From Bedellia somnulentella (Eukaryota > Arthropoda > Insecta > Lepidoptera > Bedelliidae): DNA of 64,000 nt. The notes under the pieces are model-generated. The model was given only the letters and a program-made list of their open reading frames with translations. It was not told where the DNA came from and did not search any database. This document shows positions 19,601 to 30,610 of this stretch, one piece after another. Each line of letters starts with the position of its first letter. The first letter of the stretch is position 1. The stretch lies in assembly GCA_963576735.1 (NCBI GenBank), contig OY755190.1:7495695-7559694 (forward strand), read 5' to 3'. A program made the position numbers and the translations under genes.

Positions 19601-22600
19601 GCCGCTCGGTTTAAACGCCACCACTTCAGAGTACGCGCCTTGCAAACTGTCCAGGTAGCATTTTAGTTTCTGCAACGATTATTTCGATAGTTAAGAAGAG
19701 GTTTAGGTAATTCGAGCGAAGATAAAAAAGATATGCAATAGATATTTATAATGGGCAAATATTTAACACAGCAACTGAAATTCTTTTTAGGCAACTTTCT
19801 ATTAAGTCACAAAAAAACTAACTTTGGAGTGATTAAATATCTTAGCAACTATTAAACTATACAAGCAACAAAATGCTAGGATTAAATAACTAAAAAAACG
19901 GCTGCTACGGTAAGGTATCAAATACATCAAGCGGGATCGGTGTAAAACTGGTTAAGGTATTATAAAACCTAATGTGGCGACTAATTTTTCCGAGGGGATA
20001 TCATACATTCTTCACTGGCAACTATTGGATTTCATTATAAAAATACACATCTGGCAGCGATTTTTAGGTAGCTTTAAAACTGAAAATGGGTATTATAATA
20101 ATGTATAGATATGACACGGGGCGCGTATTGTGACTTGTAAATATTACTCATAAATAAAAGATGTTATTAAAGGAAAGAAAAATTTTCGACACTGGCGGGG
20201 TTCGAACCCGCGACCTTCGGGTATACGCCCCCGTCGCTCTGCCAACTGAACTACAGTGTCAGTTGGCATCCAGCGCGAAATTTCTCTATCCTTTGTTTCT
20301 TTTTTACACGTTCAAGTAGTGTTTGCGTTTCCTACCTCCGAATTGTAACTAATTCGGACGGCCACTTGTCTACCTTTTCAGATAGAATGCAAATGTTGGA
20401 AACGCCTAACTATCACATAATTTAATGTTTTTTGACATGAATTCCTCATGTGGGGATTATTACTCATAAATAAAAGATGTTATTAAAGGAAAGAAAAATT
20501 TTCGACTCTGGCGGGGTTCGAACCCGCGACCTTCGGGTATACGCCCCCGTCGCTCTGCCAACTGAACTACAGTGTCAGTTGGCATCCAGCGCGAAATTTC
20601 TCTATCCTTTCTTTCTTTTTTTACACGTTCAAGTAGTGTTTGCGTTTCCTACCTCCGAATTGTAACTAATTCGGACGGCCACTTGTCTACCTTTTCAGAT
20701 AGAATGCAAATGTTGGAAACGCCTAACTATCACATAATTTAATGTTTTTTGACATGAATTCCTCATGTGGGGATTATTACTCATAAATAAAAGATGTTAT
20801 TAAAGGAAAGAAAAGCCAGTGTCGAAAATTTTTCTTTCCTTTAATAACATCTTTTATTTATGAGTAATAATCCCCACATGAGGAATTCATGTCAAAAAAC
20901 ATTGTAAATATTAGTAAGTAAGTTGTAAATTGCATATGTAAATTTATTTGAATTATCCAATAAAATATTTCTAATTAATAAATAAAAAAAAATAAAAAAA
21001 AATTTGGATATCAGAATATTATTTGGAAATTCGTAAATTCTTGAAAAGGCGGCAAATGCGCTCGAGTGTTCGAGCAGTACGGAGGCTGCGGAGCGGGGGG
21101 TTGAGCGCGTTTCTAGCCAATGGGCAGATGCAATTAAGTTAGAGTAGGAAAACAGAGGGGGGGTACGGGAGGCGAAGCCCCCCACAAGGGGCTAAATATT
21201 AAAAAAATAAAAAACAATTAATCACCACCATTGTATTTGTGCTAGGTTAGGTTAGGGTTAGCTTGTGTCCCTTAGAGCGGAAATAGGCACCCCACGAAGC
21301 GGAGTGACGTCGACACCCCGTTTAGGTTAGGTTAAGTTGTAAATACATATTAAAACTAAGGTTCGTAGGTAATCATATTTTACAATTATTTACTCAAAGT
21401 TTTAAAGATTAAAAGCAAAATAATGGAAAAAACCTTCATAATAATTATATAAAACGCAATTTATACATAGGCAACTCTAGTTACTCAAAGTAGGTAGGTT
21501 CATTTAAAAGAGGGAAGGTTAATAAAATAGACCAAGAATATTTTTATAGCATGTCACAATTTGGTTAATTTAGATCCCTACAAATGTAGCCAAAAGTATT
21601 TTTTTAAGATCTTGTTTGTGTTTATTTCAGACCTTGGTCATGTTTGTAGACAACCCCATTTTAGAATTTATGAAAGCCTATTTTAACATTTTTATCCGCC
21701 AATAAAATTTGTCACCTTAGAAGAAATTCAATTGCCACAAAAGAAAATCACTGCCAGATAAAATTTAAATAAAACCTCAAAACTCATTAAAAAGCCGCCG
21801 CTTTCTAGTTAAGATGCTACCTCTAATTAGTCGCCAAAGTAGATTATTTAATTTCCATTTTCAGTTTTTTTACGACCCGGAATGGTATCAATTTGTTGCC
21901 GCGTGCAATACATGCCTTTATAATGTACAGGATTATTATATTATAACGCAGGGTTATATAAAATATAAAACGCCCGTATTAATGAGTGCTCTCGCAACAG
22001 ATTTGTCCGAGACGAAACTAAAACTTATTGAGAATAAGCAGAATGGCTCGTCATTTCGCTCATAATTTAGCGCTTATTTAAGCACTACAAGGTGTTGTCG
22101 CAAAGTAGTTTTTTTTTGTTTAAATTTAAGTTCATTAATTTTACTTACTATGTTTGTATACTTAGTTGAATTTTGACTATTTTGTGTAAGAAAATTTTTT
22201 TTTTGCACAAACGTATTCTTTATACGTTACCTCTACAATAAGGTCTCGCATAGGTACCACATGCAGCTGGCAGTGTTTGTGCGGGACGGTATCGAACCCG
22301 CGTCGTTCCACTACGCGCAATACTCGCTTTTTTTAGCATTAACTTGATTTGTAATATCTTGTGTGTTACATTGTCTATTTCAATAGTATATTTTTTATTA
22401 ATCAAAGCAAGATATTTTTTCGACACCAACAGGACTAGAACCCGCGACCTCCGAGTCAACGCCCCGCTCGCTCGGCCAATTGAGCTATGGTGTCAAGTGA
22501 CTACTGCTGCGAAATTCTTCTCTCCTTTGTTTCTTAACACCTTAGTGGTGTCAGCGCTGCCTACCTCCAAAATTTTTAGTTTTTTTTTTTTATATCTGCG

Positions 22601-25600
22601 TACGTATTAATGTTTCCTTTCTATATATTTTTTTATACGTTACCTCCACGGTAAGGTCTCGCATAGGCACCACATGCAGCTGGCAGTGTTTGGGCGGGCC
22701 GGTATCGAACCCGCGTCCCTCCACTACGCGTAACACTCGCTCTTTCTCAGGACACGCCCATACTTTGCAACCCACGCGACGAGCCACGCCCATGAAGAAT
22801 TTTTCTTTACCTGTTACATGAAGAAAGATATATTTACAGATATATAGTATTAAAAAAAATGGTTGTCTTGTCAGCCCTCCAGCTTGGAAGCATTTATCTG
22901 TTAGCAAAATTATAGTAATTTTTCAAACACGAAAGTAAGAAGATCGGCCCACTGACTTAGAGTAAAGAAATACTAGTAAGAGGACGTTTAGTTAGAGGAT
23001 TGTTGGTTTCAATGTATTTCAATGTAATTCAAATATATTTGTAACAGTTCGATTGTATTGCAAGTTCTAAGATTATTGTTATAACCGACTTGTCCATGGC
23101 TAACTATTATGAGTTACAATTATTAAATCGACTTCAAAAAAGGGAGTTTGCATTTAAATATCTTTTTATTTACTTAATGAGGTTGCCTTACAAATAAATC
23201 TGAGAACTGATATCACAATAATGTAACATCCCTTACCAATAGTATATGTGCCGCAAACAATCAAAACAGAAGAAAATTTCTTTCCCTCCTTCTCGACTGC
23301 CAACTTTTTCTGTCGCAGAAGAAACAAAGCCATCTCTAAACTTTGGTCTTGCGACGGGAAGTCATAACGGGGATTGCAATATCTGAAGAGGAAATATATT
23401 AATAAGTTTTCAAATTACAATGCTACATTAAGATACCTACTACTACACAACGGCAATTATTATTTTTTAGGGAGACATTAATAAATATTTAACCTTGTCT
23501 TACAGGAGTCATACCAATAACTAGGGTAACCATTGTAGGAGGTTACTGAAAATCAAATATCCTATTTTTTTGTACGAACGCTTATTATGATTTTGTGCTC
23601 ATTTCTAGTATGCAGATTTTGGGCCTAGTGCTTATATTGTGTTAAATTTTAAGCCACAGAAAAAAATATTCGAACAGAAAAAAAATATTAAAATAAAACT
23701 CACGTGGTATCAAGATAGATAGTATGGATATCCTTGTTCCAAAAGATAGGGTAGCACTCCATGTCCGGCGTGGCTCGGAAGTCACCCGTGTGTAATACTG
23801 TCTTGCCATTTGTTAGCGTGAATACCAGCATTATTGCGCCGGGACAACTGGTGATATACATTTTTTTTATTTATTTAGGTATTCAAAAATATAATCTTGA
23901 TGAAACAATTAATATGACTACGTTTCACTTTACGATTCAAACGAAATTATTATTATTATTTATTTATTGAATCAGACAAGGGTCCATAGTGTTACTAACA
24001 TTATTATCTTAGCCTATGTTAGTATACAATATTATTTATTTATTATTCAGTCAATCAGCACCCGCGCAAGGTGCTGCATTATTGGGAGTCGTAGCGCCAT
24101 GCTATGGTCCTCAGGATATTACGTTTATAATTTTTTTCTTATACTTATACCATACATTAAAAGACAACTCACATACAGCAAGTTATTTTGGACTATGAAT
24201 TATTAAGGTTAGATTTAGAAATGAATATAATTTGAATATATTTTAATCACTTGTTAAGTATAGTTTAGTAGGTGTGATGTAATTGTAATGTATTACAGTA
24301 ACTTACTGGTTAGCATCCAAAGCGGTGACCTCAATACCGTCGATGACCGTCGTGTCGTCCAGCATCAGGATTTGGATACATTTCGGATCGACGCCCAGAC
24401 GTTTTATGCATAATTCAGCTGCAATGGGCGATTATTTTAAATATTTAACTCTACTCTAACGCCTGAAGACATGGCGGAGGTACTAATGCTGCTAAACATC
24501 ACGAGAAATTTTGTTCACCTGGTGTTCACCTGTGTGGGTTGGTAGTACGAATAGATTGTCACATGACAAACTACAACTCAGCTATCTGGGTTTACTGACG
24601 ATGTTTTTCCTCATCTTGAACAAGCTCGATAACTTAAAAAAAGACACATTGATGCACGCTAGACTCAGGAGATGAACAAGCGTCTCCTGCATGAGAATAA
24701 GAAAAGAGAAGAGGCATGGTTCGTTTGTCTGACGTAAATTTCCACCACTTCAGAAAAAAACAACTAATAAAAAACACATTAATAAAATCGTCAAACCTTC
24801 ACTAGTAACAGGTTATAGCATCACGCAAAATTTCATAAAGGGTGAGAGGTGATTGGAGAAATCTTAGACATTAATAAATAACACTTCCATGCGTAGCTAG
24901 GGAGGTAGTGGACTAAAGTCTAGAATAATCTACGTTACTCGTTAGCATAGCTATTTCTATACCTTATTTAGTTGGCCCTACCTGTAACTTTAGAGCAAAG
25001 TAGTGTCTTGTTAAAAGTTTTCTTGAGTCCCCCATAGTGGTCAGAATGGAAATGGGTCAGGAAGTACTTCGTTACATTCGGAATATCGCCGTAAGAAAAC
25101 GCGTCGACGGCAAAGTGGGTACCTGGAACACGAATATATCGGTAAGTACATTATAGTATTAACTAAGATACGTTACTTAGTTAGTTAGGTATGGTAGTTA
25201 CTCAATACTATAGTAGAGAATAATTTCTCGCGACATGATAGTCCAGTGGGTAGAAGCGACATGATAGTCCAGTGGGTAGAACACTCGCCCGAAAACAGAA
25301 GGGCGTGAGTTCCAATCCTGGGTCGGGCCTACACCAATTTGTCTTTTCTAAAGTCATATGTGTGGTTTATTTATCATTGTTGTTAACGGTGAGGGAAAAC
25401 ATCGTGAGGAAACCCACTAACTGAGTTGTACTTAGTCATGTGACAGTGTATTCGTAAAGCAAATAAAAAAAAAATAAAAAAAAAATGTATAACTATATTC
25501 GATCTGTAATGTTCTCTCTTTTTTTGTCGTGCATATATTACAAGTGAATGTTGTGTGCAGTTGTAACTGGAACTTAGACTAGGAATGTTCATGTTGTAAT

Positions 25601-28240
25601 TAGATTTAATATATGTTTTTAGTTTAAGTTCTGTAATTGTACCTAAATAAATAAATAAATAAATAAAACGGCGATAGGCCTGCCCCCTATCACGTGAGTA
25701 CACTGTCTAAGCAAAACGTGGGTACCTTCTCTGGACACTAGATGGCGCTGCCATGTGAGTTCAGAAGTGTTGGTACCTCTGCCAACCCCTTCGGGGATAA
25801 ACGGCCTGAACGTTTATGTTATGTTATGTTAGAATAATTTCTGACGTATTGAATTGTACTCCTCACAGCCCGAAAATCTTCGAAATATCGGTGAATAAAT
25901 ATTTCGGAGAAAAGTAAATTCGTCTTACGCTTACAATAAAAAATAATATCAGTGGCGAAGCTCTGAAGTGACGGCTTAGAACAGCACAAACAAAATAGTT
26001 GTTGCTTGCGAGTATCGTGAGAAGTGACTTGTGGTTGTAGTCCAAAGTTATTATTAGGCGATGCGGTTGGACACCCATCACCAACAATCCTTCATCGCAA
26101 ATGTTTACAACTTCTAAAAGTGGCTTAAGAATTTTTAATTCTAAAGCAATTGTTACGCTTTTTTGGGATTTATAGCTGTGCGATTTTATGAATGAATCAG
26201 TCACCTATCAAATCGGCAACAATAGCCCTGGCCGAGTAGATAGGCCTCTGGGTCTTGAGGTCGCGGGTTCGTAGTCTTCTGAGAGCTTCGATAAAATATG
26301 AATCTGTGTTGCTCAGTCTTGGATGTTAATTTTAGGGTAACTTTCTAGGGCTAAACCTGGTCTATGTAATATGACCTTATTTAATGTATGTATTTCTACC
26401 ATCTTGTCTCCTATCAACTTCCAAATATGGCTGAGGAGTTTCTAGCTCTAAAGCTCTGGCTACCCCTTTTAGGAATTTATGGCCGTGAGTATATGTATGT
26501 ATGTGGCGTATGAAGGAATTAAAAATTAGTTCTTCTAATGCTTTAGCAATGGCGGCAGACTTAACAAATACGCACGGAGCGGGATACTACAGAGTAAATT
26601 TTATTTAATTAATTACTCATTGAGATAGACAATCATTCAGTAAGTGAAACAAAAATAAAATTTTATAATTCATAAAGTTTAATGTATCACAGGTCAGCTT
26701 AAAATATCACAATCCTATCTCTTCATATGTATCTAATCGGAAGCAACTAAATTCTTAAATACATAACTTGTAATTGACCACTTTTTAAAGATAGATTAAA
26801 CCTTCGAGACATTTGTCAAGATCATGCAAAGTGGCGATCGATAGTCTCTGCCTACCCCAATGGGAATAATGGGCACGAGTATAATTGTTTTACTTATACG
26901 TTAAAGGTTTAAGTGATTGTTGGGAGTATAATCATTTATGATTGTTTACGTATCCTTTTTTTGTTTCCGTAGAATATTTATAGAAATAAACAATGACAGT
27001 CACTAATCTTATATAAAGTTCAAAAAAACAACTTACCAGAAACGATCTTATGACGGGGCACATTTTTTTCATCGCTCCTCTCTAACTTATTGGTAGCTGT
27101 AGTCGGCCTCTGAGCCAGATAGACCGGGTCTTGAGAGTTCTGTATGAGAGGAGAGTTACTCCTGCTTGTGGCATAATAAGATGATGCAGGCGACCGACGC
27201 AGTTCCGGTGAAGTCTTGCCTGAACGCCGTTTTGTTGGCGACGATTCTACCTTAGGTCTAGGCGACGATGTTTTAGCAGACTTGGTCGCACGGCATTTCG
27301 CATTTGCACCTGTTTTACTACCCACAGATGTCTTATTCATCGAGACTTCATCACCCCCTGTCAACACGTCATCACTTACACCATTCACTATACACACACT
27401 CTTAACCACATCAGTCTTGACAGTATTAAAATAACTGTCTATACATTTCTGCTTGAGATTACTCGAACTGTTGCAGATTTTTCCATTTTTCAACAAATCA
27501 CCTGAAAAGTTTCTGGGTAAGCCTTTTCTTTTAGTTGTTTCCGAAATGTTTTTCTTAACTAATTTATAATTTGATGGTTGTACGACAACACGGGAGACTT
27601 TTTCGACGGTATCTGTTTTTAAAATTAGAACTTTTGTTTTCTTTGACGTCTCGTCAGTTGGTGACGTCTTCTTTTTCTTTTTGATTTCCAAATTGACAGT
27701 AACAGCGGACCTCTTTCGGACGCTTCTAGCCGATTCTTCTTGGTCTATATTGTTTATATCTTGATCATCCGAATCGCTATCTGTTTTGGTTTTTGTTGTA
27801 CCTTGAGTGAGTTTACAATCTACGTGCATATTATTTATAGTGCGAGCCAACGATATCTGTTTGATATTGGCAGTTTCTGTCCTTACATCTATATTATCAC
27901 AGTCATGTATATCGAATGAGACTTTCACTTCGTTTAGCGAGGGAAATTCACTTAAGGAGTATAATCCTGTTCCTGAAGAAGATACGCTGATAACACTGGT
28001 GTCGGCTCCAATTATATTTTTTTCTTTTTTTTCCATTGAGTCTCTCTCATTTCGAAGAGCGAGCAAATTAGGATCGCAAGATTTACTGCTCTTATTTTCT
28101 TTTAATTGTTTTGGTTGATTTTTAGCAAATAAGGTAACCGTTTTAGTTGTACTCGGAGTAAGCTTTTTTATAGATTTTGCATTTTTCGTTCGGGTTATTC
28201 TATCTCCGGCATGTATATTTTCTTTGTTTATTTGGTGTTT
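13668..28240 (-). CDS. DCLRE1A: DNA cross-link repair 1A nuclease (SNM1A), metallo-beta-lactamase/beta-CASP
   Basis: 5'-3' exonuclease acting in the nucleus on interstrand cross-links. Exons, transcript order: 28240-27037, 25122-24982, 24418-24307, 23847-23704, 23382-23237, 22810-22644, 19669-19549, 15379-15264, 14332-14231, 13685-13668; all junction phases agree. The first exon is a long, low-complexity Lys/Ser/Thr-rich region of about 400 codons. Then come FAVDAFSYG, metal-binding [23 protein letters not shown] (the His codon is split across an intron), HTGDFRA, LDTTYC, the beta-CASP pieces [12 protein letters not shown] and HVVPM, FKPSGW, and [10 protein letters not shown] with NPKQVVPTV. 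The end is uncertain: exon 14332-14231 either reads on to TGA at 14222 or splices by a weak GTTACC donor to the MWRLF stop exon. The frame is open to the acceptor at 28240 with no ATG fitting, so the start lies upstream (see 29093-29161). Several introns carry transposons. Confidence 0.93.
14345..14535 (-). repeat. Jockey-like LINE 3' tail
   Basis: Minus strand reads TTGTCTGGAAGAGATCGCTT, TTAGCGATAAGACCGCC, then a T-rich tail with ATAAAGAG. It is inverted relative to the copy at 19404-19520. Well-known lepidopteran tail type; inside a DCLRE1A intron. Confidence 0.7.
15518..18095. repeat. Subterminal GTAACTCCAAAGAC-type motif, about nine copies
   Basis: Direct or inverted copies near 15518 (GGTAACTATT), 15640 (GGTAACTCAGTA), 15884, 16217, 16232, 16243 (GGTAACTCCAAAGAC), 16265 (GGTAACGCCAGAGAC), 17715, 17732 and 18081 (GGTAACGCAAGAGAC). 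The core is GTAACKCMARAGAC with variation. They flank the coding part just as the 14-mer does in the family 1 element. Confidence 0.7.
16483..17554 (+). pseudogene. Family 2 transposon protein, internally deleted and broken
   Basis: Begins with [19 protein letters not shown], a basic, charged N-terminal segment frequent in arthropod transposon proteins. It then has a Ser/Pro linker, LQVHQIF and a Cys cluster ([15 protein letters not shown]). A TAA at 16963-16965 is followed, in the same frame, by an acidic Ser-rich stretch (ESSDSDIP) and then a frame change near 17130. The remaining frame runs through [17 protein letters not shown] and GNRM to VDVFEK at 17554. The DDE catalytic part expected between the basic segment and the Cys cluster is absent. 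It cannot make transposase. Confidence 0.65.
18298..18472 (-). repeat. SINE-A copy, internally deleted
   Basis: Tail ATATACTCACGGCTAC to head GACACTACACAGC, missing about 60 bases between GGGTCTC and GGGGAAGTGC. Its ATGT tail hosts the transposon at 15457-18293. Confidence 0.85.
18893..19135. mobile_element. Short palindromic MITE
   Basis: About 49 bp at 18893-18942 (ATTGATTTTCGGATATTTCA, ATCGCGTGTTATTAC) returns inverted at 19086-19134 with one small loop difference. The centre is AT-rich without an ORF. No clear target duplication was seen. Confidence 0.75.
19404..19520 (+). repeat. Jockey-like LINE 3' tail
   Basis: GGTTGTCTGGAAGAGATCGC, TTTTAGTGATAAGACCG, then GCAATAAAGATTTTTTTT and ATTCTATTCTATTCTA. 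Same family as 14345-14535. Confidence 0.7.
20149..20905 (-). repeat. SINE-C: tandem dimer of a tRNA-like repeat ending in a palindrome
   Basis: Two units of about 310 bp (20149-20460 and 20461-20795) are nearly identical. Each holds, on the minus strand, a tRNA-like block: CACTGTAGTTCAGTTGGCAG (A box) and GGTCGCGGGTTCGAACCC (B box), closing with a complementary CAGTGTC. The third repeat start turns back on itself at 20815-20825, so 20745-20905 is an almost perfect inverted repeat (CATGAATTCCTCATGTGGGG and its complement). Not a functional tRNA: the anticodon arm does not fold cleanly. Confidence 0.85.
20906..22070. other. Intronic stretch without a recognisable gene
   Basis: Inside a DCLRE1A intron. 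21050-21350 looks repeat-derived (a short TAGGTTAGGTTAGGG run and a GAAGCGGAGTGACGTCGACA block). An open frame at 21814-22065 (83 codons, +) has no recognisable motif and I do not claim it as a gene. Confidence 0.5.
22203..22330 (-). pseudogene. Partial duplicate of DCLRE1A exon 22810-22644
   Basis: 22213-22330 matches 22631-22745 closely: the donor side TTATACGTTACC, GTCTCGCATAGG, CCACATGCAGCTGGCAGTGT, GGTATCGAACCCGCGTC and CCACTACGCG are all present. The upstream (acceptor) half of the exon is missing and replaced by AT-rich sequence. In the copy the codons for [11 protein letters not shown] carry substitutions. A SINE-C copy lies between copy and exon. Confidence 0.9.
22405..22565 (-). repeat. 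SINE-C copy
   Basis: Minus strand: GACACCATAGCTCAATTGGC, GGAGGTCGCGGGTTC, GTTGGTGTCG, with a body ending GGAGGTAGGC. It lies between the DCLRE1A exon and its partial duplicate. Confidence 0.75.
24452..24670 (-). repeat. Decayed SINE-B copy
   Basis: Retains GAGGTACTAATGCTGCTAAA, TCACCTGGTGTTCACC, GTCACATGACAAACTACAAC and GATGTTTTTCCTCA. It sits in a DCLRE1A intron. Confidence 0.65.
25236..25827 (+). repeat. SINE-B copy interrupted by a LINE tail
   Basis: The tRNA-like head GATAGTCCAGTGGGTAGAAC is present one and a half times (a 27-bp tandem slip at 25225-25262), with GAGTTCCAATCCTGGGTCGG as B box. The body runs to 25453 and resumes at 25668-25827, ending GTTTATGTTATGTTATG. Between them, 25454-25667, is an inserted non-LTR tail ending in an AAAT microsatellite. 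Confidence 0.8.
26030..26510 (+). repeat. Two SINE-A fragments around a tRNA-like fragment
   Basis: 26030-26178 and 26385-26510 are parts of SINE-A (GGCGATGCGGTTGGACACCC; TGGCCGTGAGTATATGTATG). Between them, 26222-26275 reads CCCTGGCCGAGTAGATAGGC and GAGGTCGCGGGTTCG, a tRNA-like head of another SINE. Confidence 0.7.
26812..26890 (+). repeat. LINE 3' tail
   Basis: TTGTCAAGATCATGCAAAGT, GGCGATCGATAGTCTCTGCC, TACCCCAATGGGAATAATGG. Same tail as at 35930, 58455 and 63765. Confidence 0.7.
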
Positions 28241-28275
28241 CTAAAACGATAATAAATACAACTTGATTAAATACT

Positions 28276-29030
28276 GTGTAATGTCAGCTTAGAATAGCAC
28301 TACCCCATTTCTTACCATAGGTGATCGTAAGAGGCGACTTACGGTATTTCGGCTTCTTAAGGGATTTTTAGGCGATGCAGTTGGAGACCCATCACCAACA
28401 TCTTTATTTTACTATCCTTTCCCTACTGAATTTCCAAAAGTGGCTGAGTTTTTTCTTATTCTGAATGTCTGGCTACCCCTTCTAGGGATTTAAAGCCGTG
28501 AGTATATGTATGTATGATTAAATAATAAATTATATAATTGCTGTGTAGTGCCGGCTTAGAATAGCACTACCCCATTTCTTCCGGTGGGTGTACGTAAGAG
28601 GCGACTAACGGTATTGGGGCTTTTAGGGATTTTTGGGCGATGCGGTTGGAGACCCATCACCAAAAACCTTTATTTTTACCATCTTTTCCCCACTCAACTT
28701 CCAAAAGTGGCTGAGGAATTTATAATTCCTTAGATCTGGCTACCCCTTCTAGGGAAATATAGCCGTGAGTATATGTATGTATGTATGTATATAATTATTC
28801 AAGAAATAAAACACCAAATTATATAAACCATATACGTTGAATAGGGTCCAAAAATTTATAGAAAACCATTTTTATTTTGCTGTGTAATGCCGGCTTAGAA
28901 TAGACGTAAAAGGCGACTAACGGTATAGAGGTTATAAAAGGGATTTTTGGGCGATGCAGTTGGAGACTTGTGGACTGTTGAATGTTGGACTTTGGTGAGT
29001 TTTCTTATCAATTCCAAAAGTGGCTAAGGA
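28276..29030 (+). repeat. Three SINE-A copies in a row
   Basis: 28276-28516 and 28543-28792 are nearly full length, each ending in GAGTATATGTATGTATG. 28868-29030 is a third, deleted copy that loses its middle. All have the same orientation, upstream of the long DCLRE1A exon. Confidence 0.88.
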
Positions 29031-29092
29031 ATTTGAAGATAAGCGAAAAGAAAAGAACGCTGAATAAGATAGGTTACCTTTGACTGCCTTAC

Positions 29093-29161
29093 CTTGCCTC
29101 TAAAGCATTTTTCGACATTACTGCGACGCAGTGACAAAGAACATCGACTTGCAAGAGAATT
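29093..29161 (-). CDS. DCLRE1A: Candidate upstream exon of DCLRE1A
   Basis: Minus strand: a TTTCCAG acceptor at the right, 23 open codons in phase 0 (…RCSLSLRRSNVEKCFRGK), then a GTAAGG donor. Its phase fits the acceptor at 28240. Support is only splice-site quality and coding look; there is still no start codon, so a further exon would be needed. It may be chance. Confidence 0.3.
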
Positions 29162-29201
29162 CTGGAAAAGTAAATCACATTATTACATTAAAAGAGACAA
29201 T

Positions 29202-29340
29202 CGCCCGATTTCTGAATTGAGTATTCAAGCTGAGAACGACTTAAGTATCGTATTGCCTCATTCAGTTGTTAAGATTTCAATGCGACAGAACGATACTTAA
29301 GTTGTTCTCAGCAGGAATAATCAATTCAGAAATCGGGCGA
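29202..29340. mobile_element. Palindromic MITE of about 140 bp
   Basis: CGCCCGATTTCTGAATTGA at 29202 is repeated inverted at 29322-29340; a second pair, GCTGAGAACGACTTAAGTAT and its complement at 29292-29312, lies inside. The two arms together form a long hairpin. No ORF. Confidence 0.8.
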
Positions 29341-29959
29341 ATACTAACAGGGCGAGGCACAGGGGTAGGCAACCTTTTGATTCAACCGAACCAAAAGCTG
29401 CAATTTACTAAATTTCAAAATTTTATTTAGCCAAAAATTAAATAATACTTGCATATCGACGCCTTACTGCAAAAACCAACTATCTGCATGATTTGTTGTT
29501 TTGAGAAAACTTAAGTTAAAGGTTTCTTTGACGTTAACTCAATAGCCTAAAGAGCTTATTCCATTATACTTTGTCGTTGCGGAATTCAGACGTCCTTCAC
29601 AGTTACTGCCGCAGACGCTTGTTATTCCACTACAAAAATGTAGTTGCTGAATCATTCGAGAGCGCGCGATGATTGCGGGCGGTCGTTCGTACGAAATTGC
29701 TCCCGCCTTTTTTTAAAACGCTCTCTATCGGACTTATGGACTATCCCACTCTCGTTCAATAAACGACGACACATTGCGTCGATGCCCTTTCGCTACTATA
29801 CTTACATATATCCCATTCATGTAAACAACCTTTTCCAAATATTTTTACGTCATATTTCACACAATATATTAAATAAACGGGAACTCCTATATGATATAAA
29901 AAGAAAAGCATATTTATTAAAAAGTTTGCCGGGGTCGTACGAAGTGGCGATCGATAGTT

Positions 29960-30430
29960 TCAGCCTACCCCAATGAGAAATAATGACGTGAGTATTTGTA
30001 TGTGATTAATCGTATCTGCCTACTTCAATGGGAGGTAATGGCGTTGGTATATGTATGCACATATATCACATTGTGATTAAACGTATTTGCCTACCCCCAT
30101 GGGAAATAATGGCGTGAGTATATGTACGCATGTATGTAATTATACGCCTGTGCATACCCCCACGGGAAGTGATGGCGTGAGTATATGTATGCATATTTGA
30201 AACAATACGTATCTGCCTACCCCAAAGGGAAATAATAGCGAGAGTTTAAGTATGTATGTATGTAATTAAAATTATCTGCCTACCACAATAGGAAGTAATG
30301 GCGTGAGTATATGTGTGTATGTATGTAATTAAACGTATCTGCCTACTCCGATGAAAAGTAATGGCGTGAATATTTATAATATATTATTTGCATGTATGTG
30401 ATAAAACGTATTTACCTACCCCAAACGAAA
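29960..30430 (+). repeat. Minisatellite made from a LINE tail, about eight units
   Basis: Unit of about 55-75 bp: ACGTATCTGCCTACCCCAAT, GGGAAATAATGGCGTGAGTA, TATGTATGTATG, TAATTAA. Units differ by several substitutions and by the length of the ATGT run. The first unit is preceded at 29924 by GCCGGGGTCGTACGAAGTGG, which shows the array grew from one LINE 3' end. Confidence 0.88.
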
Positions 30431-30439
30431 ATAATAGCT

Positions 30440-30610
30440 GACTAATGTCGGATAAGCATAGCACTAGCGTATTTCTTCCCGCAGGTGTAGTAGTAAGAGA
30501 TGACTAAGGTATTTTTTTAAATGATTTCAGGATGTAATGTTAGACCAATCATGAAACATCCTTTATCATCTTTTCAAATTATGAAGCCTTTTTTGCGATT
30601 AATAGGTGTG
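30440..30610 (+). repeat. Decayed SINE-A copy
   Basis: Keeps ACTAATGTCGGATAAGCATA, TTTCTTCCCGCAGGTGTAG and GATGACTAAGG; the 3' half is almost lost. Confidence 0.6.

Noticed and set aside
20190..20270. tRNA gene calls on the minus strand here and at 49436-49510
   Set aside because: A and B boxes are present but stems pair poorly and the blocks are parts of dispersed repeats.
21241..21340. Insect telomere repeat (TTAGG)n
   Set aside because: Only three or four TTAGG-like units inside a dispersed repeat; not an array.
21814..22065. 83-codon plus-strand ORF
   Set aside because: No recognisable motif, no splice or poly(A) support, lies in a repeat-rich intron.
29644..29976. 110-codon plus-strand ORF and its minus shadow (CRRLLNESGIVHKSD)
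   Set aside because: Neither strand shows a family match or splice context; the end runs into the LINE-tail minisatellite.
29960..30430. CRISPR-like array
   Set aside because: Units are contiguous with no unique spacers; it is a minisatellite in a eukaryotic genome.
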